From Skermanella sp. TT6 (GTDB taxonomy: Bacteria; Pseudomonadota; Alphaproteobacteria; Azospirillales; Azospirillaceae): DNA of 64,000 bases. Shown one piece after another: positions 18,180 through 27,236 of the stretch (position 1 is the stretch's first letter; the number at the start of each line of letters is the position of its first letter). The stretch is taken from assembly GCF_016653635.2 (NCBI RefSeq), contig NZ_CP067420.1, forward strand, positions 4,924,001 through 4,988,000. Reading direction: 5' to 3'. The notes under the pieces were generated by a model. The model was not told the origin of the DNA, ran no database searches, and saw nothing but the letters and a program-made list of their open reading frames with translations. Position numbers and translations under genes: made by a program.

Positions 18180-18200
18180 TGCCCTCCCCCGGAGGGCATC
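18178..18200. other. Perfect 10-bp hairpin between convergent genes
   Basis: Arms 18178-18187 and 18191-18200 are exact inverted repeats around a CCC loop; the left arm overlaps the stop of the sugar dehydrogenase gene. It may help terminate transcription between convergent genes, but no T-run follows on either strand. Confidence 0.45.
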
Positions 18201-18217
18201 CGCGGGACCGGGACGGA

Positions 18218-18757
18218 TCAGGCCGAGATCGAGTTCAACGGGGGACGGGCAGCGCCGAACGCGGCCCCGCCTTCCCCGGCTCCAGAACCGGCCAGTCGCG
18301 GCGCGGGCGTCGGCACGGCGATGGGAATGGCCGCGCCGATGGGAGCGGGCACGGGAGTCGCGGATGCGTCGGCGCCGGCCTGCCCGGCTTCCGACGGTCC
18401 GGCCGCGGGCTGGCCGAAGGCGACCCGGATCGGTTCGCCCTGCCGCGCCGATTTCGTCGCGTCGGCTTGCTCCTGCTCCTTCGACCGCTCGGCGATGGCC
18501 CGGTTCCGATAGGCTTCAAGCTGCTTCTCGGAGGGATACTGAACCAGCACCTTGCCGTCGGATCCGTCGCGGTACTGGAGCACGGTGCGCTGCGTCTCGC
18601 TGTCGAGACGGACGACCGGGCTGAAGTAGCGGGAGGGTTCCGACGCGGCACCGGCGGTCGGATCGGCTTCCTGCTGAGCCGTCCGCGGAACTGACTGCTG
18701 GGCGGGCGCGCGTACCGCCGCCGTTCCCTGCAGTGTGTTTCCGATGGCGTCCATCAT
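18218..18757 (-). CDS. Hypothetical protein with a FlaG-like core
   Basis: The 179-residue protein has Ala/Pro/Gly-rich ends and one ordered stretch (about residues 43-85) with VVRLDSETQRTVLQYRD and VLVQYPSEKQLEAYR. This resembles the FlaG-type pattern in which a beta hairpin with a (V)D-x-E-T core is followed by an IPSE-type helix. The resemblance is weak and the function is not known. It is convergent with the sugar dehydrogenase. A CtrA-like box (18812-18826) lies 55-69 bases upstream of its ATG, which would place it in the motility regulon. Confidence 0.6.
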   Translation of the reverse strand: MMDAIGNTLQGTAAVRAPAQQSVPRTAQQEADPTAGAASEPSRYFSPVVRLDSETQRTVLQYRDGSDGKVLVQYPSEKQLEAYRNRAIAERSKEQEQADATKSARQGEPIRVAFGQPAAGPSEAGQAGADASATPVPAPIGAAIPIAVPTPAPRLAGSGAGEGGAAFGAARPPLNSISA

Positions 18758-18811
18758 AGCTGACCCAATACTGGTGATCCATGTGCATGGTCCCGACTCC
18801 TGCGGGAGGAG

Positions 18812-18826
18812 TCAAGGGATTCTTAA
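18812..18826. promoter_or_regulatory. CtrA-like box between the FlaG-like gene and sciP
   Basis: TCAA-N7-TTAA, 7 of 8 matches to the CtrA consensus, with a GATTC (GANTC) inside the spacer at 18818-18822. It is nearest to the minus-strand gene starting at 18757. Confidence 0.45.
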
Positions 18827-18988
18827 CTGGCGGCCGAAGAATCCCTCAAGCGCTATACCTTTTGTTAACATATGACTCGCGAAGAGTGGGAAAGTTAGCC
18901 GGCCCACGGACTTATGCACCACCGCTCCGCCCGCGAGTCCCGCCCATCGGGGTAGTCTACCCCTTTGGAGCGACAAGATTTCCGCGAG

Positions 18989-19003
18989 TTAGCAGTTTTT
19001 TAA
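18989..19003 (+). promoter_or_regulatory. CtrA-like box upstream of sciP
   Basis: TTAG-N7-TTAA, 7 of 8 matches to the CtrA consensus, 91 bases before ATG 19094. In Caulobacter sciP is a direct CtrA target. Confidence 0.5.
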
Positions 19004-19093
19004 ATTGGCGCTCGGATACTGACGCCCGCTGCCGACGGATGAGTAAGGATTCGCGAGGTAACCTGTCGCATGACAGCTCATAAAGAAGACCCG

Positions 19094-19372
19094 ATGATGG
19101 ACAGTGTCGTAGACCTGGCCTCGCGGGTAATGACGGAGGCAGATCTTCCGCCACCCGATACCAAGCGCTGGGTCATGAGGCGCAAGGCGGAAGTAGTTGC
19201 CGGGGTGCGTTGCGGGTTGATCAGCCTTGAGGAGGCCTGCCGTCGCTACACGCTGTCGGTCGAGGAATTCCTCTCCTGGCAACGGTTGATCGACAGTCAC
19301 GGGGTGCGCGGGCTGCGGGCGACCCGCCTGCAGGACTACCGCCAGGGCGAGAAGGCGACCCTGGCCGAGTGA
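19094..19372 (+). CDS. sciP: DUF1153 protein, SciP-like CtrA inhibitor
   Basis: This small (92-residue) protein belongs to DUF1153. The core includes LPPPDTKRWV, RRKAEVVAGVR, a LEEACRRYTLSVEEFLSW helix-turn-helix and a final RATRLQ(D)YR. The Caulobacter member SciP binds DNA and blocks CtrA-activated transcription late in the cell cycle. I prefer ATG 19094, which has AAGAAG five bases upstream; ATG 19070 would add eight residues with a weaker ribosome site. It lies between a CtrA-like box and the fliF operon. Confidence 0.82.
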   Translation: MMDSVVDLASRVMTEADLPPPDTKRWVMRRKAEVVAGVRCGLISLEEACRRYTLSVEEFLSWQRLIDSHGVRGLRATRLQDYRQGEKATLAE

Positions 19373-19539
19373 GGAGCCGCGCGGGGCCATGTCCGGTCCC
19401 GGTCATTCCGCCGTTCGGCCGTCGCGGCCATCCCAGAAGGCGCCCCGCTTTCCACCGGCATCCCGGGGCCGGTTCCCCCTCCCGGAGACCCTCTCCCGCT
19501 AGGCAGAATTTGCCGGGCGGGCATCGAAACCGGGTCTTC

Positions 19540-19554
19540 TTAACCATCCATAAA
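19540..19554 (+). promoter_or_regulatory. CtrA-like box upstream of the fliF operon
   Basis: TTAA-N7-TAAA, 7 of 8 matches, 117-131 bases before the fliF start. Apart from this box and an AT-rich stretch after it, the 298 bases between sciP and fliF hold nothing that I can identify. fliF operons are class II CtrA targets in Caulobacter. Confidence 0.5.
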
Positions 19555-19670
19555 CGAAAATATCGTTACATTTCAGGCGAGTGACGGCCTGGGCCGGCGG
19601 CTGCGTCCGCAGTCCGCCGAAGCAACCGGTTTTGTAAGCCGCCATTCCCAAGCCGCCAAGGGCAGCCCGC

Positions 19671-21335
19671 TTGAACACGCTTCTCCAGACCCTGCGCAAT
19701 CTCGGCCCGGTACGGCTGGCCGCCATGGGCGTGGTGGCGCTGGGCCTGATCGGCTTCTTCGTCTACCTGATGACCCGCCTGTCCACCCCGGACATGGCCC
19801 TGCTCTACAGCGATCTCGACCCCAAGGACGGCGGCGCCATCGTGCGCCAGCTGGAAGAGCAGAAGATCCCCCACCAGGTCAACGCGGAAGGCACCCGGAT
19901 CATGGTGCCGTCCGATCAGGTCGGACGTCTTCGGATGGTCATGGCGCAGGCCGGGCTGCCGGCCGGCGGCTCGATCGGGTACGAGATCTACGACAAGCCC
20001 GAAGGGTTCGGCACCACCAGCTTCGTCCAGGGCATCAACCACCTGCGCGCGACCGAGGGCGAGCTGGCGCGCACCGTCGCCACGCTGGGGCCGATCCAGC
20101 AGGCGCGGGTCCATCTGGTTCTGCCCAAGCGCGAGATGTTCAGCCGCAGCCAGCAGGCCGCCACCGCCAGCGTGTTCCTCAAGCTGCGCCCGGGGCAGCA
20201 GCTCAAGCGCGAGCAGATCGTCGCGATCCAGCACCTGATCGCGGCCGCCGTGCCCCAGCTCGAACCGAACCAGATCTCGATCGTCGACGACCGCGGCAAC
20301 CTGCTGGCCCGCGGCATGGGGGCCGGCAGCGAGCAGCTCCTGCAGGCCAGCGCGGACGAGAAGAAGCTGGCCTACGAGCAGCGCACCACCCGGGTGATCG
20401 AGGACCTGCTGTCACGCTCCCTGGGCTTCGGCAAGGTCCGCGCCGAGGTGACCGCCGACCTGGACTTCGACCGCATCACCACCAGCTCGGAGATCTTCGA
20501 TCCCGAGAGCCAGGTCATCCGGTCGACCCAGACGGTCGAGGACAACAATGAATCGACCGACCGGGACGCGCTCGACCCCGTGACCGTCGCGAACAACCTG
20601 CCGACCGCCAACTCCAACTCCTCGGAGTCCGCCGCGACCAGCCGCACCAAGGGCGCCCGGACCGAGGAGACGATCAATTACGAGATCAGCAAGACGGTCA
20701 AGAGCCACGTCCGCGAATCCGGCCAGGTCCGCCGCCTGTCGGTCGCCGTGCTGGTGGACGGCCTCTATGCGCCGGGCGCGGACGGCACGCCGGTCTACAG
20801 CCCCCGCTCCCGGGAGGAGATGGCCCAGATCGAGACGCTGGTGCGCTCCGCCATCGGGTTCGACGCCGTCCGGGGCGACACGGTCGAGGTGATCAACATG
20901 CGCTTCGCCACGCCGGACGCGGAGTTCGCCGACGCGGGCGCCACCTTCCTGGGCATGGCGAAGGAGGACCTGTTCCGCATCGCCGAGATGATCGTGCTCG
21001 CGATCGTCGCGATCCTGGTGATCCTGCTGGTCATCCGGCCGCTGATGGCCAAGGCCTTCGAGCGGAGCGACGACAGCGCCGCGGAGGAGGAGGCCGAGCG
21101 CCTGCTGACCGACCAGACCGCCGCCCAGGCGCAGCTCATGGGACCGGGGGCGCTGGCCCAGGACCTGGCGCTGGAAGACGCCCAGGCCGGCGAGGAGCTG
21201 GAGCAGATGATCGACATCAACCGCGTCGAGGGTCGCGTGCGCGCCTCGTCGCTCCGCAAGGTCGGCGAGATCGTGGACAAGCATCCGGAAGAGGCCGTCT
21301 CGATCATCCGGAGCTGGCTGTACCAGGAAACCTGA
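19671..21335 (+). CDS. fliF: FliF, flagellar MS-ring protein
   Basis: The 554-residue protein has a first membrane helix at about 18-36, the two ring-building motifs (ALLYSDLDPKDGGAIV and GSIGYEIYD...FGTTSFVQ), the long periplasmic loop, a second membrane helix at about 440-460, and an acidic C-terminal tail that binds FliG. It makes the inner-membrane base of the flagellum. The start is a TTG at 19671 with a weak AAGGGCAG upstream. It opens a nine-gene plus-strand operon running to 31152. Confidence 0.95.
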   Translation: MNTLLQTLRNLGPVRLAAMGVVALGLIGFFVYLMTRLSTPDMALLYSDLDPKDGGAIVRQLEEQKIPHQVNAEGTRIMVPSDQVGRLRMVMAQAGLPAGGSIGYEIYDKPEGFGTTSFVQGINHLRATEGELARTVATLGPIQQARVHLVLPKREMFSRSQQAATASVFLKLRPGQQLKREQIVAIQHLIAAAVPQLEPNQISIVDDRGNLLARGMGAGSEQLLQASADEKKLAYEQRTTRVIEDLLSRSLGFGKVRAEVTADLDFDRITTSSEIFDPESQVIRSTQTVEDNNESTDRDALDPVTVANNLPTANSNSSESAATSRTKGARTEETINYEISKTVKSHVRESGQVRRLSVAVLVDGLYAPGADGTPVYSPRSREEMAQIETLVRSAIGFDAVRGDTVEVINMRFATPDAEFADAGATFLGMAKEDLFRIAEMIVLAIVAILVILLVIRPLMAKAFERSDDSAAEEEAERLLTDQTAAQAQLMGPGALAQDLALEDAQAGEELEQMIDINRVEGRVRASSLRKVGEIVDKHPEEAVSIIRSWLYQET

Positions 21336-21360
21336 TCCGGTGAACGGGGAGAATTGAGCC

Positions 21361-22386
21361 GTGGCAGCGCTGCGCATCCGTGAAGACTACCGCACCCTGA
21401 CCGGGCCGGAGAAGGCCGCCATCATGATGCTGGCGCTGGGCGAGGAGCACGCGACCAAGCTGTTCACCCACATGGACGACGAGGAGATCCGCGAGCTGTC
21501 GCAGACCATGGCCAACCTGGGCACGGTCAGCGCCAACATCATCGAGCGGCTGTTCGTCGAGTTCGCCGAGCAGATCTCCTCCACCGGGTCGCTGGTCGGC
21601 ACCTACGAGAGCACCGAACGGCTGCTCATGAAGGTGCTGGACAGCGAGAAGGTCAACCAGATCATGGAGGATATCCGTGGTCCGGCCGGCCGCACCATGT
21701 GGGACAAGCTGGCGAACGTGAACGAGACGGTGCTCGCCAACTACCTGAAGAACGAGTACCCGCAGACCGTCGCCGTGGTGCTGTCCAAGATCAAGGGCGA
21801 GCACGCGGCCCGCGTCCTGGCCCAGCTGCCGGAAAGCTTCGCCATGGAAGTGGTGATGCGCATGCTGCGCATGGAATCGGTCCAGAAGGAGGTTCTCGAC
21901 GACGTCGAGCGCACGCTGCGCACCGAGTTCATGTCGAACCTGGCCCGCACCAGCCGGCGCGACGCCCACGAGATGATGGCCGAGATCTTCAACAACCTGG
22001 ACCGCAACACCGAGAGCCGGTTCCTGGCGGCCCTGGAGGAGCGGAACCGCGACAGCGCCGAGCGCATCAAGGCGCTGATGTTCACCTTCGAGGACCTGTC
22101 CAAGCTCGACCCCTCCGGCGTCCAGACCCTGCTGCGCGTCGTCGACAAGCCCAAGCTGGGTCTCGCCCTCAAGGGCTCGTCGGAAACGCTGCGCGACCTG
22201 TTCTTCACCAATATGTCGGAACGCGCGGCCAAGATCATGCGCGAGGACATGGCGGCCATGGGACCGGTGCGCCTGCGCGACGTGGACGAAGCCCAGATGT
22301 ACATGGTCCAGGTCGCCAAGGACCTGGCCGCGCGCGGCGAGATCGTCATGGCCGAGGGCAAGGGCGAAGACGAGCTGATCTATTAG
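21361..22386 (+). CDS. fliG: FliG, flagellar motor switch protein
   Basis: The 341-residue protein has the FliG layout: N-terminal domain ([19 protein letters not shown]), an armadillo middle with [14 protein letters not shown] (the EHPQ-like motif), and the C-terminal charged torque helix and [16 protein letters not shown] segment. It couples FliF to the switch complex and meets the stator. It begins with GTG 21361 after GGGGAG, 25 bases behind fliF. Confidence 0.96.
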   Translation: MAALRIREDYRTLTGPEKAAIMMLALGEEHATKLFTHMDDEEIRELSQTMANLGTVSANIIERLFVEFAEQISSTGSLVGTYESTERLLMKVLDSEKVNQIMEDIRGPAGRTMWDKLANVNETVLANYLKNEYPQTVAVVLSKIKGEHAARVLAQLPESFAMEVVMRMLRMESVQKEVLDDVERTLRTEFMSNLARTSRRDAHEMMAEIFNNLDRNTESRFLAALEERNRDSAERIKALMFTFEDLSKLDPSGVQTLLRVVDKPKLGLALKGSSETLRDLFFTNMSERAAKIMREDMAAMGPVRLRDVDEAQMYMVQVAKDLAARGEIVMAEGKGEDELIY

Positions 22387-22420
22387 GCCCGGCCGGAACC
22401 ACGGAGATCAGGCCCCGACC

Positions 22421-23191
22421 ATGTCATCGACCCGCAAGTTCCTGTTCGACACCGAGTTCGACGTGGACGTCGCGCGCCGGCGCGAGGAACGCCTCGCCGC
22501 CGAGTCCGTCGCGGCGAAGCCGCCGCCTCCGGAACCGGAGGAGCCGCCCCCGCCGCCCGAGCCGGTGTTCAAGTCGGCCGACCTGCTCCAGGCGCACGAG
22601 GACGGCTACGCCGACGGGTTCGCCAACGGCAAGGCGCAGGCCGAGGCGGCGGCGAACGCCCGGATCGCCGCCACGCTGGATCGCCTGGCCGACCAGATCG
22701 AGTACATCGTGCAGAGCGCCGCCGAGAGCGCCGCGCGCCAGCGCGAGGGCGTGATCGAGATCGGCGCCGCGATCGCCCGAAAGCTGCTGCCCGACTTCGC
22801 CCGCCGGCAGGGCACGGCGGAGATCGAATCCATGATCGCCGCCTGCGTCGGCGACCTGATCGACGAGCCCCGGCTGGTGATCCGGCTGGCCGACGCCGAC
22901 CTGGACGCGCTGTCCGAACGGATCGACGCGATCACCACCCGGCGCGGCTTCGCCGGCAAGGTCGTCCTGCTGGCGGAACCGACGGTCGCTCCCGGAGACT
23001 GCCGGATCGAGTGGGCCGACGGCGGGGCGGAGCGCGACAGCGCCCGCCTGTGGCAGGACATCGACAGGGCCGCGGCCCGACTGCTCGACCCCGGCCTGCA
23101 TCCGGCGGGCGCGAACCATGGCCCGGCACACGCCCCCGGCCAGTCCGCCCCTTTCCCGGCGGCAGCGCCGTCCACCGTAATCGACAGCTAG
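22421..23191 (+). CDS. fliH: FliH, export ATPase regulator
   Basis: The 256-residue protein has a short N-terminal segment with the FLFDTEFD motif typical of alphaproteobacterial FliH, a Pro/Glu-rich linker (about 33-50), a GYADGFANGKAQA helix and a C-terminal domain similar to the V-ATPase E subunit. FliH dimers hold FliI and dock it at the C-ring. It lies between fliG and fliN. fliI and fliJ are away on the other strand at 31149-32893. Confidence 0.87.
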   Translation: MSSTRKFLFDTEFDVDVARRREERLAAESVAAKPPPPEPEEPPPPPEPVFKSADLLQAHEDGYADGFANGKAQAEAAANARIAATLDRLADQIEYIVQSAAESAARQREGVIEIGAAIARKLLPDFARRQGTAEIESMIAACVGDLIDEPRLVIRLADADLDALSERIDAITTRRGFAGKVVLLAEPTVAPGDCRIEWADGGAERDSARLWQDIDRAAARLLDPGLHPAGANHGPAHAPGQSAPFPAAAPSTVIDS

Positions 23192-23201
23192 GAGAGGCCC
23201 G

Positions 23202-23525
23202 ATGGCCAGCAAGGACAGCTTTTCGCTCGACGAACTCGACGGCGGCTCCCGCGACGTCGCCGAATTCGACAGCCATGCGGCCAAGGACCTGGAGGCGATC
23301 TACGACATCCCGGTCCAGATCTCCGCGGTGCTGGGGAAGGCGACCATGCAGGTCAGCCAGCTCCTCAAGCTCGGCCGCGGCGCCGTCGTGGAGCTCGACC
23401 GGAAGGTCGGCGAGGCGATCGACATCTATGTCAACAACCGCCTGGTGGCGCGCGGCGAGGTGGTGGTCGTGGAAGACCGGCTGGGCGTCACCATGACCGA
23501 AATCATCAAGTCCGACCGGTCTTGA
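23202..23525 (+). CDS. fliN: FliN, motor switch protein
   Basis: The 107-residue protein is a single SpoA (surface presentation of antigens) domain, with IPVQISAVLGKATMQVSQLLKL, an ELDRKVGE loop and VVEDRLGVTMTEII at its end. FliN forms the base of the C-ring. A short Asp/Ser-rich N-terminus precedes the domain. The gene starts ten bases after fliH. Confidence 0.94.
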   Translation: MASKDSFSLDELDGGSRDVAEFDSHAAKDLEAIYDIPVQISAVLGKATMQVSQLLKLGRGAVVELDRKVGEAIDIYVNNRLVARGEVVVVEDRLGVTMTEIIKSDRS

Positions 23526-23562
23526 GCGCTTCGGCCGGAACGGTTTCTGGGGGATACGGGTC

Positions 23563-25041
23563 ATGCGACTGCTGATCGTCGGCACGCTGGAAGGCTACAT
23601 CACCGCGGCGGGCAGGATCGCCCACGAGCGGGGCGCCAAGGTCGCCTACACGGACGGCATCGACAAGGCCATGAACGCGTTGCGCGGCGGCCAGGGCGCC
23701 GATCTGGTGATGATAGACGTCAAGTTCGACATAGCGCGCCTGATCGACGCGCTGAAGCTGGAACGCATCACGGTTCCGGTCATCGCCTGCGGCATCGGCA
23801 CGGACGCCCAGGCGGCGGTCCGGGCCATCCGGGCCGGCGCCCAGGAATACATCCCGCTGCCGCCCGACGCGGAGCTGATCGCCGCCGTGCTGGAGGCGGT
23901 GGTCCAGGAAAGCCACGCGATCGTCAGCCGCGACCCCGCCATGGGATCGGTGCTGCGCATGGCCGACCAGATCGCGCCCAGCGACGCCTCCGTCCTGATC
24001 ACCGGCGAGAACGGCACCGGCAAGGAGCTGATGGCCCGCTACATCCACCGCAAGAGCCGGCGGGCCGACAAGGTCTTCGTCGCGGTCAACTGCGCCGCGA
24101 TCCCCGAGAACCTGCTGGAATCGGAGCTGTTCGGCCACGAGAAGGGAGCCTTCACCGGGGCGCTCGCGCGCCGCGTCGGCAAGTTCGAGGAGGCCAACGG
24201 CGGCACCCTGCTGCTGGACGAGATCAGCGAGATGGACATCCGGCTGCAGGCCAAGCTGCTGCGCGCGATCCAGGAGCGGGAGATCGACCGGGTCGGCGGC
24301 AGCCACCCCGTCAAGGTGGACATCCGGGTCCTGGCGACCTCGAACCGCCGCCTGGAGGAGGAGGCCCGCGCCGGCCGTTTCCGGGAGGACCTTTACTTCC
24401 GCCTCAATGTGGTCAACCTGCGCCTGCCGCCGCTGCGCGACCGCCCGGCGGACATCGTCGCCCTGGCGGCCCATTTCGCGAAGAAGTACGCGGAGCAGAA
24501 CGGCATGCCGGAGAAGCAGCCGACCCCCGCGGCGCTCGACGTGCTGAAGTCCCACCACTGGCGCGGCAACGTGCGCGAGCTGGAGAACACCATGCACCGG
24601 GCGGTGCTGCTCTCCCGCGGGAAGGACATCGACACCGACGCGATCCTCCTGACGGACCCCGCCCCGGCGCCCGCCCCCGCTCCGTCCCCGGCTCCGATCC
24701 ACGCCCCGGCGGAGGCCGCGCCGGCCGCACTGGCGGCCGCCCGCGCGGCGGCCGGCTATGCCGCCTATGGCGGCGGCCGGATCATGGCGCCGCCCCCGGC
24801 CAGTCCGCCGCCGGCCGCGTCCACGCTCCCCGGCAGCCTGACCGGCCTGGTCGGCCGGACCGTCGCCGACGTCGAGCGCGACCTGATCATCGACACGCTT
24901 CACCACTGCCTGGGCAACCGCACCCATGCTGCGACGATCCTCGGCATCTCGATCCGCACGCTGCGCAACAAGCTGAAGCAGTACAGCGAGGAAGGCGTTG
25001 CCGTCCCGCCGCCGGGCGACATGGAAAGGGCAAGCCTGTGA
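23563..25041 (+). CDS. flbD: FlbD, sigma-54-dependent flagellar transcription activator
   Basis: The 492-residue protein has an N-terminal receiver-like domain (1-115), a central AAA+ domain (about 120-350) with Walker A GENGTGKE and the sigma-54 contact loop GAFTGA (195-200), an Ala/Pro-rich linker (about 365-430), and a C-terminal Fis-type helix-turn-helix. As in Caulobacter FlbD, the receiver lacks the paired acidic residues (GT in their place), so it is probably controlled by a partner such as FliX rather than normal phosphorylation; no fliX was seen here. A likely target is the sigma-54 promoter of flgK-flgL. Confidence 0.9.
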   Translation: MRLLIVGTLEGYITAAGRIAHERGAKVAYTDGIDKAMNALRGGQGADLVMIDVKFDIARLIDALKLERITVPVIACGIGTDAQAAVRAIRAGAQEYIPLPPDAELIAAVLEAVVQESHAIVSRDPAMGSVLRMADQIAPSDASVLITGENGTGKELMARYIHRKSRRADKVFVAVNCAAIPENLLESELFGHEKGAFTGALARRVGKFEEANGGTLLLDEISEMDIRLQAKLLRAIQEREIDRVGGSHPVKVDIRVLATSNRRLEEEARAGRFREDLYFRLNVVNLRLPPLRDRPADIVALAAHFAKKYAEQNGMPEKQPTPAALDVLKSHHWRGNVRELENTMHRAVLLSRGKDIDTDAILLTDPAPAPAPAPSPAPIHAPAEAAPAALAAARAAAGYAAYGGGRIMAPPPASPPPAASTLPGSLTGLVGRTVADVERDLIIDTLHHCLGNRTHAATILGISIRTLRNKLKQYSEEGVAVPPPGDMERASL

Positions 25042-25063
25042 GGCACCGGCATAGGGCGACGCC

Positions 25064-27175
25064 ATGACGGACCAGACCACCGGCGGCGGCTTCAACGCGG
25101 GCGACCTGTTCCAGACCGCCAAGTCCATGATCCTGCGCGGCGACATCGCGCTCGCGATCGGGCTGGTCATGATCCTGGTGGTCATGATCCTGCCGATGCC
25201 GTCGTTCCTGCTCGACATGTTCCTGGCCCTGTCCATGACCATGTCGGTGCTGATCCTGATGACCGTGCTGTTCATCCAGAAGCCGCTGGAGATCAGCTCG
25301 TTCCCGACCATCCTGCTGATCACCACCCTGCTCCGCCTGGCGCTGAACCTCGCCTCGACGCGCCTGATCCTGTCCCACGGCCACGAGGGGCCGGACGCCG
25401 CCGGCGCGGTGATCGAGGCCTTCGCCGGCTTCGTGATGGGCGGCAACTTCGTGATCGGCGTGATCGTCTTCGCGATCCTGACGATCGTCAACTTCGTCGT
25501 CATCACCAAGGGTTCGGGCCGCATCGCCGAGGTGGCGGCCCGCTTCACCCTGGACGCGATGCCCGGCAAGCAGATGGCGATCGACGCCGACCTGTCCGCC
25601 GGCATGATCGACGAGCCGGAGGCCCGCAAGCGCCGCAAGGAGCTGGAGGACGAGAGCGCGTTCTTCGGCTCGATGGACGGCGCGTCCAAGTTCGTCCGCG
25701 GCGACGCCACCGCCGGCCTGATGATCACCTTCATCAACGTGATCGCGGGCATGATCATCGGCATCGCCCAGAACGACATGCCGTTCATGGAGGCGGCCGA
25801 CACCTATACCCGGCTGACCATCGGCGACGGCTTGGTGTCGCAGATCCCGGCGCTGATCATCTCGGTCGCGGCGGGCCTGCTGGTGTCTAAGGCGGGCGTC
25901 TCGGGATCGGCCGACAAGGCCCTGTTCGGCCAGCTCAGCAACTATCCCACGGCGCTCGGGCTGTCGTCCGCCATGCTGATGATGCTCGGCATGCTGCCGG
26001 GCATGCCCTTCGTCCCCTTCATGGCGCTGGCCGGCGCCACCGGCGCCGCGGCCTGGTACCTGCCGAGGATGCGGGAGAGGAAGTCCAAGGAACTGGCCGA
26101 GGAGGCCATGGAGCAGGTCGCCCCGGCGCCGATCGCCGACGAGCCGATCTCGACCGCGCTGTCCATCGACTCGGTCCGGCTGGAACTGGGCTACGCGTTG
26201 CTGACGCTGATCAACACGGCGAACGAGGGTTTCCGCCTGACCGACCAGATCAAGGGCCTGCGCCGCCAGCTCGCGGCGGAGGTCGGGTTCGTGCTGCCGT
26301 CCGTCCGGATCCAGGACAATCTGCAATTGCCGCCGAACACCTATGTGGTGCGGATCAAGGAGATCGAGTCGGGGCGCGGCGACATCCGGCCGAACATGCT
26401 TCTGGTGATGGACCCGCGCGGCGAGGCGATCTCCCTGCCCGGCGAGCCGACGGTCGAGCCGACCTTCGGCCTGCCCGCCATGTGGATCGAGCAGAACTAC
26501 CGCGAGGAGGCGCTGTTCAAGGGCCTGACCGTGGTCGACGCCTGCACGGTCATCACCACGCACCTGACCGAGGTGATCAAGGACAACATGCCCGACCTGC
26601 TGTCCTATGCCGAGACCCAGAAGCTGCTGGACGAGATCGGGCGCGAGAGCCAGAAGCTGGTGGCGGACGTCATCCCGGCGCAGATCACCATGGGCGGGCT
26701 GCAGCGCGTGCTCCAGAACCTGCTGGGCGAGCGGGTGTCGATCCGCGACCTCGCCACCATCCTGGAAGGCGTCTCGGAGGCGTGCGGCTTCACCCGCAAC
26801 ATCACCGCCATCACCGAGCACGTCCGGACCCGGCTCGCCCGCCAGATCTCGGAATCGAACAGCAACGAGGCCGGCTTCATCCCGCTGATCACCCTGTCGC
26901 CGGAATGGGAGCAGGCCTTCGCCGAATCGATCGTCGGCGACGGCGACGACCGTCAACTTTCGATGGCGCCGTCCCGCCTTCAGCAATTCATCACCAATGT
27001 GCGGCAGACTTTCGAGCGTCACGCCATGATGGGCGAGACGCCGGTGCTGCTCACCAGCCCCGGCGTCCGGCCCTATGTGCGGTCGATCATCGAACGGTTC
27101 CGGCCGGCGACCACGGTCATGTCGCAGAACGAGATCCACCCCAAGGCCAAGATCCGGACCCTTGGGCAGATCTGA
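25064..27175 (+). CDS. flhA: FlhA, flagellar type III export gate
   Basis: The 703-residue protein has about eight membrane helices in its first ~330 residues, including the FHIPEP-family loop with SFPTILLITTLLRLALNLASTR and the charged cytoplasmic FAIDADLSAG-like segment (QMAIDADLSAGMID). A soluble nonameric-ring domain follows. It forms the proton-driven export gate. flhB and fliR are not found in this window. The gene starts 22 bases after flbD. Confidence 0.96.
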   Translation: MTDQTTGGGFNAGDLFQTAKSMILRGDIALAIGLVMILVVMILPMPSFLLDMFLALSMTMSVLILMTVLFIQKPLEISSFPTILLITTLLRLALNLASTRLILSHGHEGPDAAGAVIEAFAGFVMGGNFVIGVIVFAILTIVNFVVITKGSGRIAEVAARFTLDAMPGKQMAIDADLSAGMIDEPEARKRRKELEDESAFFGSMDGASKFVRGDATAGLMITFINVIAGMIIGIAQNDMPFMEAADTYTRLTIGDGLVSQIPALIISVAAGLLVSKAGVSGSADKALFGQLSNYPTALGLSSAMLMMLGMLPGMPFVPFMALAGATGAAAWYLPRMRERKSKELAEEAMEQVAPAPIADEPISTALSIDSVRLELGYALLTLINTANEGFRLTDQIKGLRRQLAAEVGFVLPSVRIQDNLQLPPNTYVVRIKEIESGRGDIRPNMLLVMDPRGEAISLPGEPTVEPTFGLPAMWIEQNYREEALFKGLTVVDACTVITTHLTEVIKDNMPDLLSYAETQKLLDEIGRESQKLVADVIPAQITMGGLQRVLQNLLGERVSIRDLATILEGVSEACGFTRNITAITEHVRTRLARQISESNSNEAGFIPLITLSPEWEQAFAESIVGDGDDRQLSMAPSRLQQFITNVRQTFERHAMMGETPVLLTSPGVRPYVRSIIERFRPATTVMSQNEIHPKAKIRTLGQI

Positions 27176-27236
27176 TGGCGGGGACGAGGGAAAGCCAAGG
27201 CCGGCGCGAACCAGCCGGGATTGAAAGGTGACGTAG

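Larger units (their letters stand above)
18795..19052. promoter_or_regulatory. Cluster of seven GANTC (CcrM-type) sites upstream of sciP
   Basis: GANTC occurs at 18795, 18809, 18818, 18839, 18874, 18935 and 19048. At about 68% GC one site per ~340 bp would be expected. The first two sit in a 7-bp inverted repeat (GACTCCT and AGGAGTC). The 336 bases between 18758 and 19093 hold no gene; they appear to be a shared control region for the FlaG-like gene and sciP. Confidence 0.6.

Noticed and set aside
18178-18200. The 10-bp hairpin as a strong rho-independent terminator
   Set aside because: No T-run on either side and the left arm overlaps the stop codon; kept only as a hairpin.
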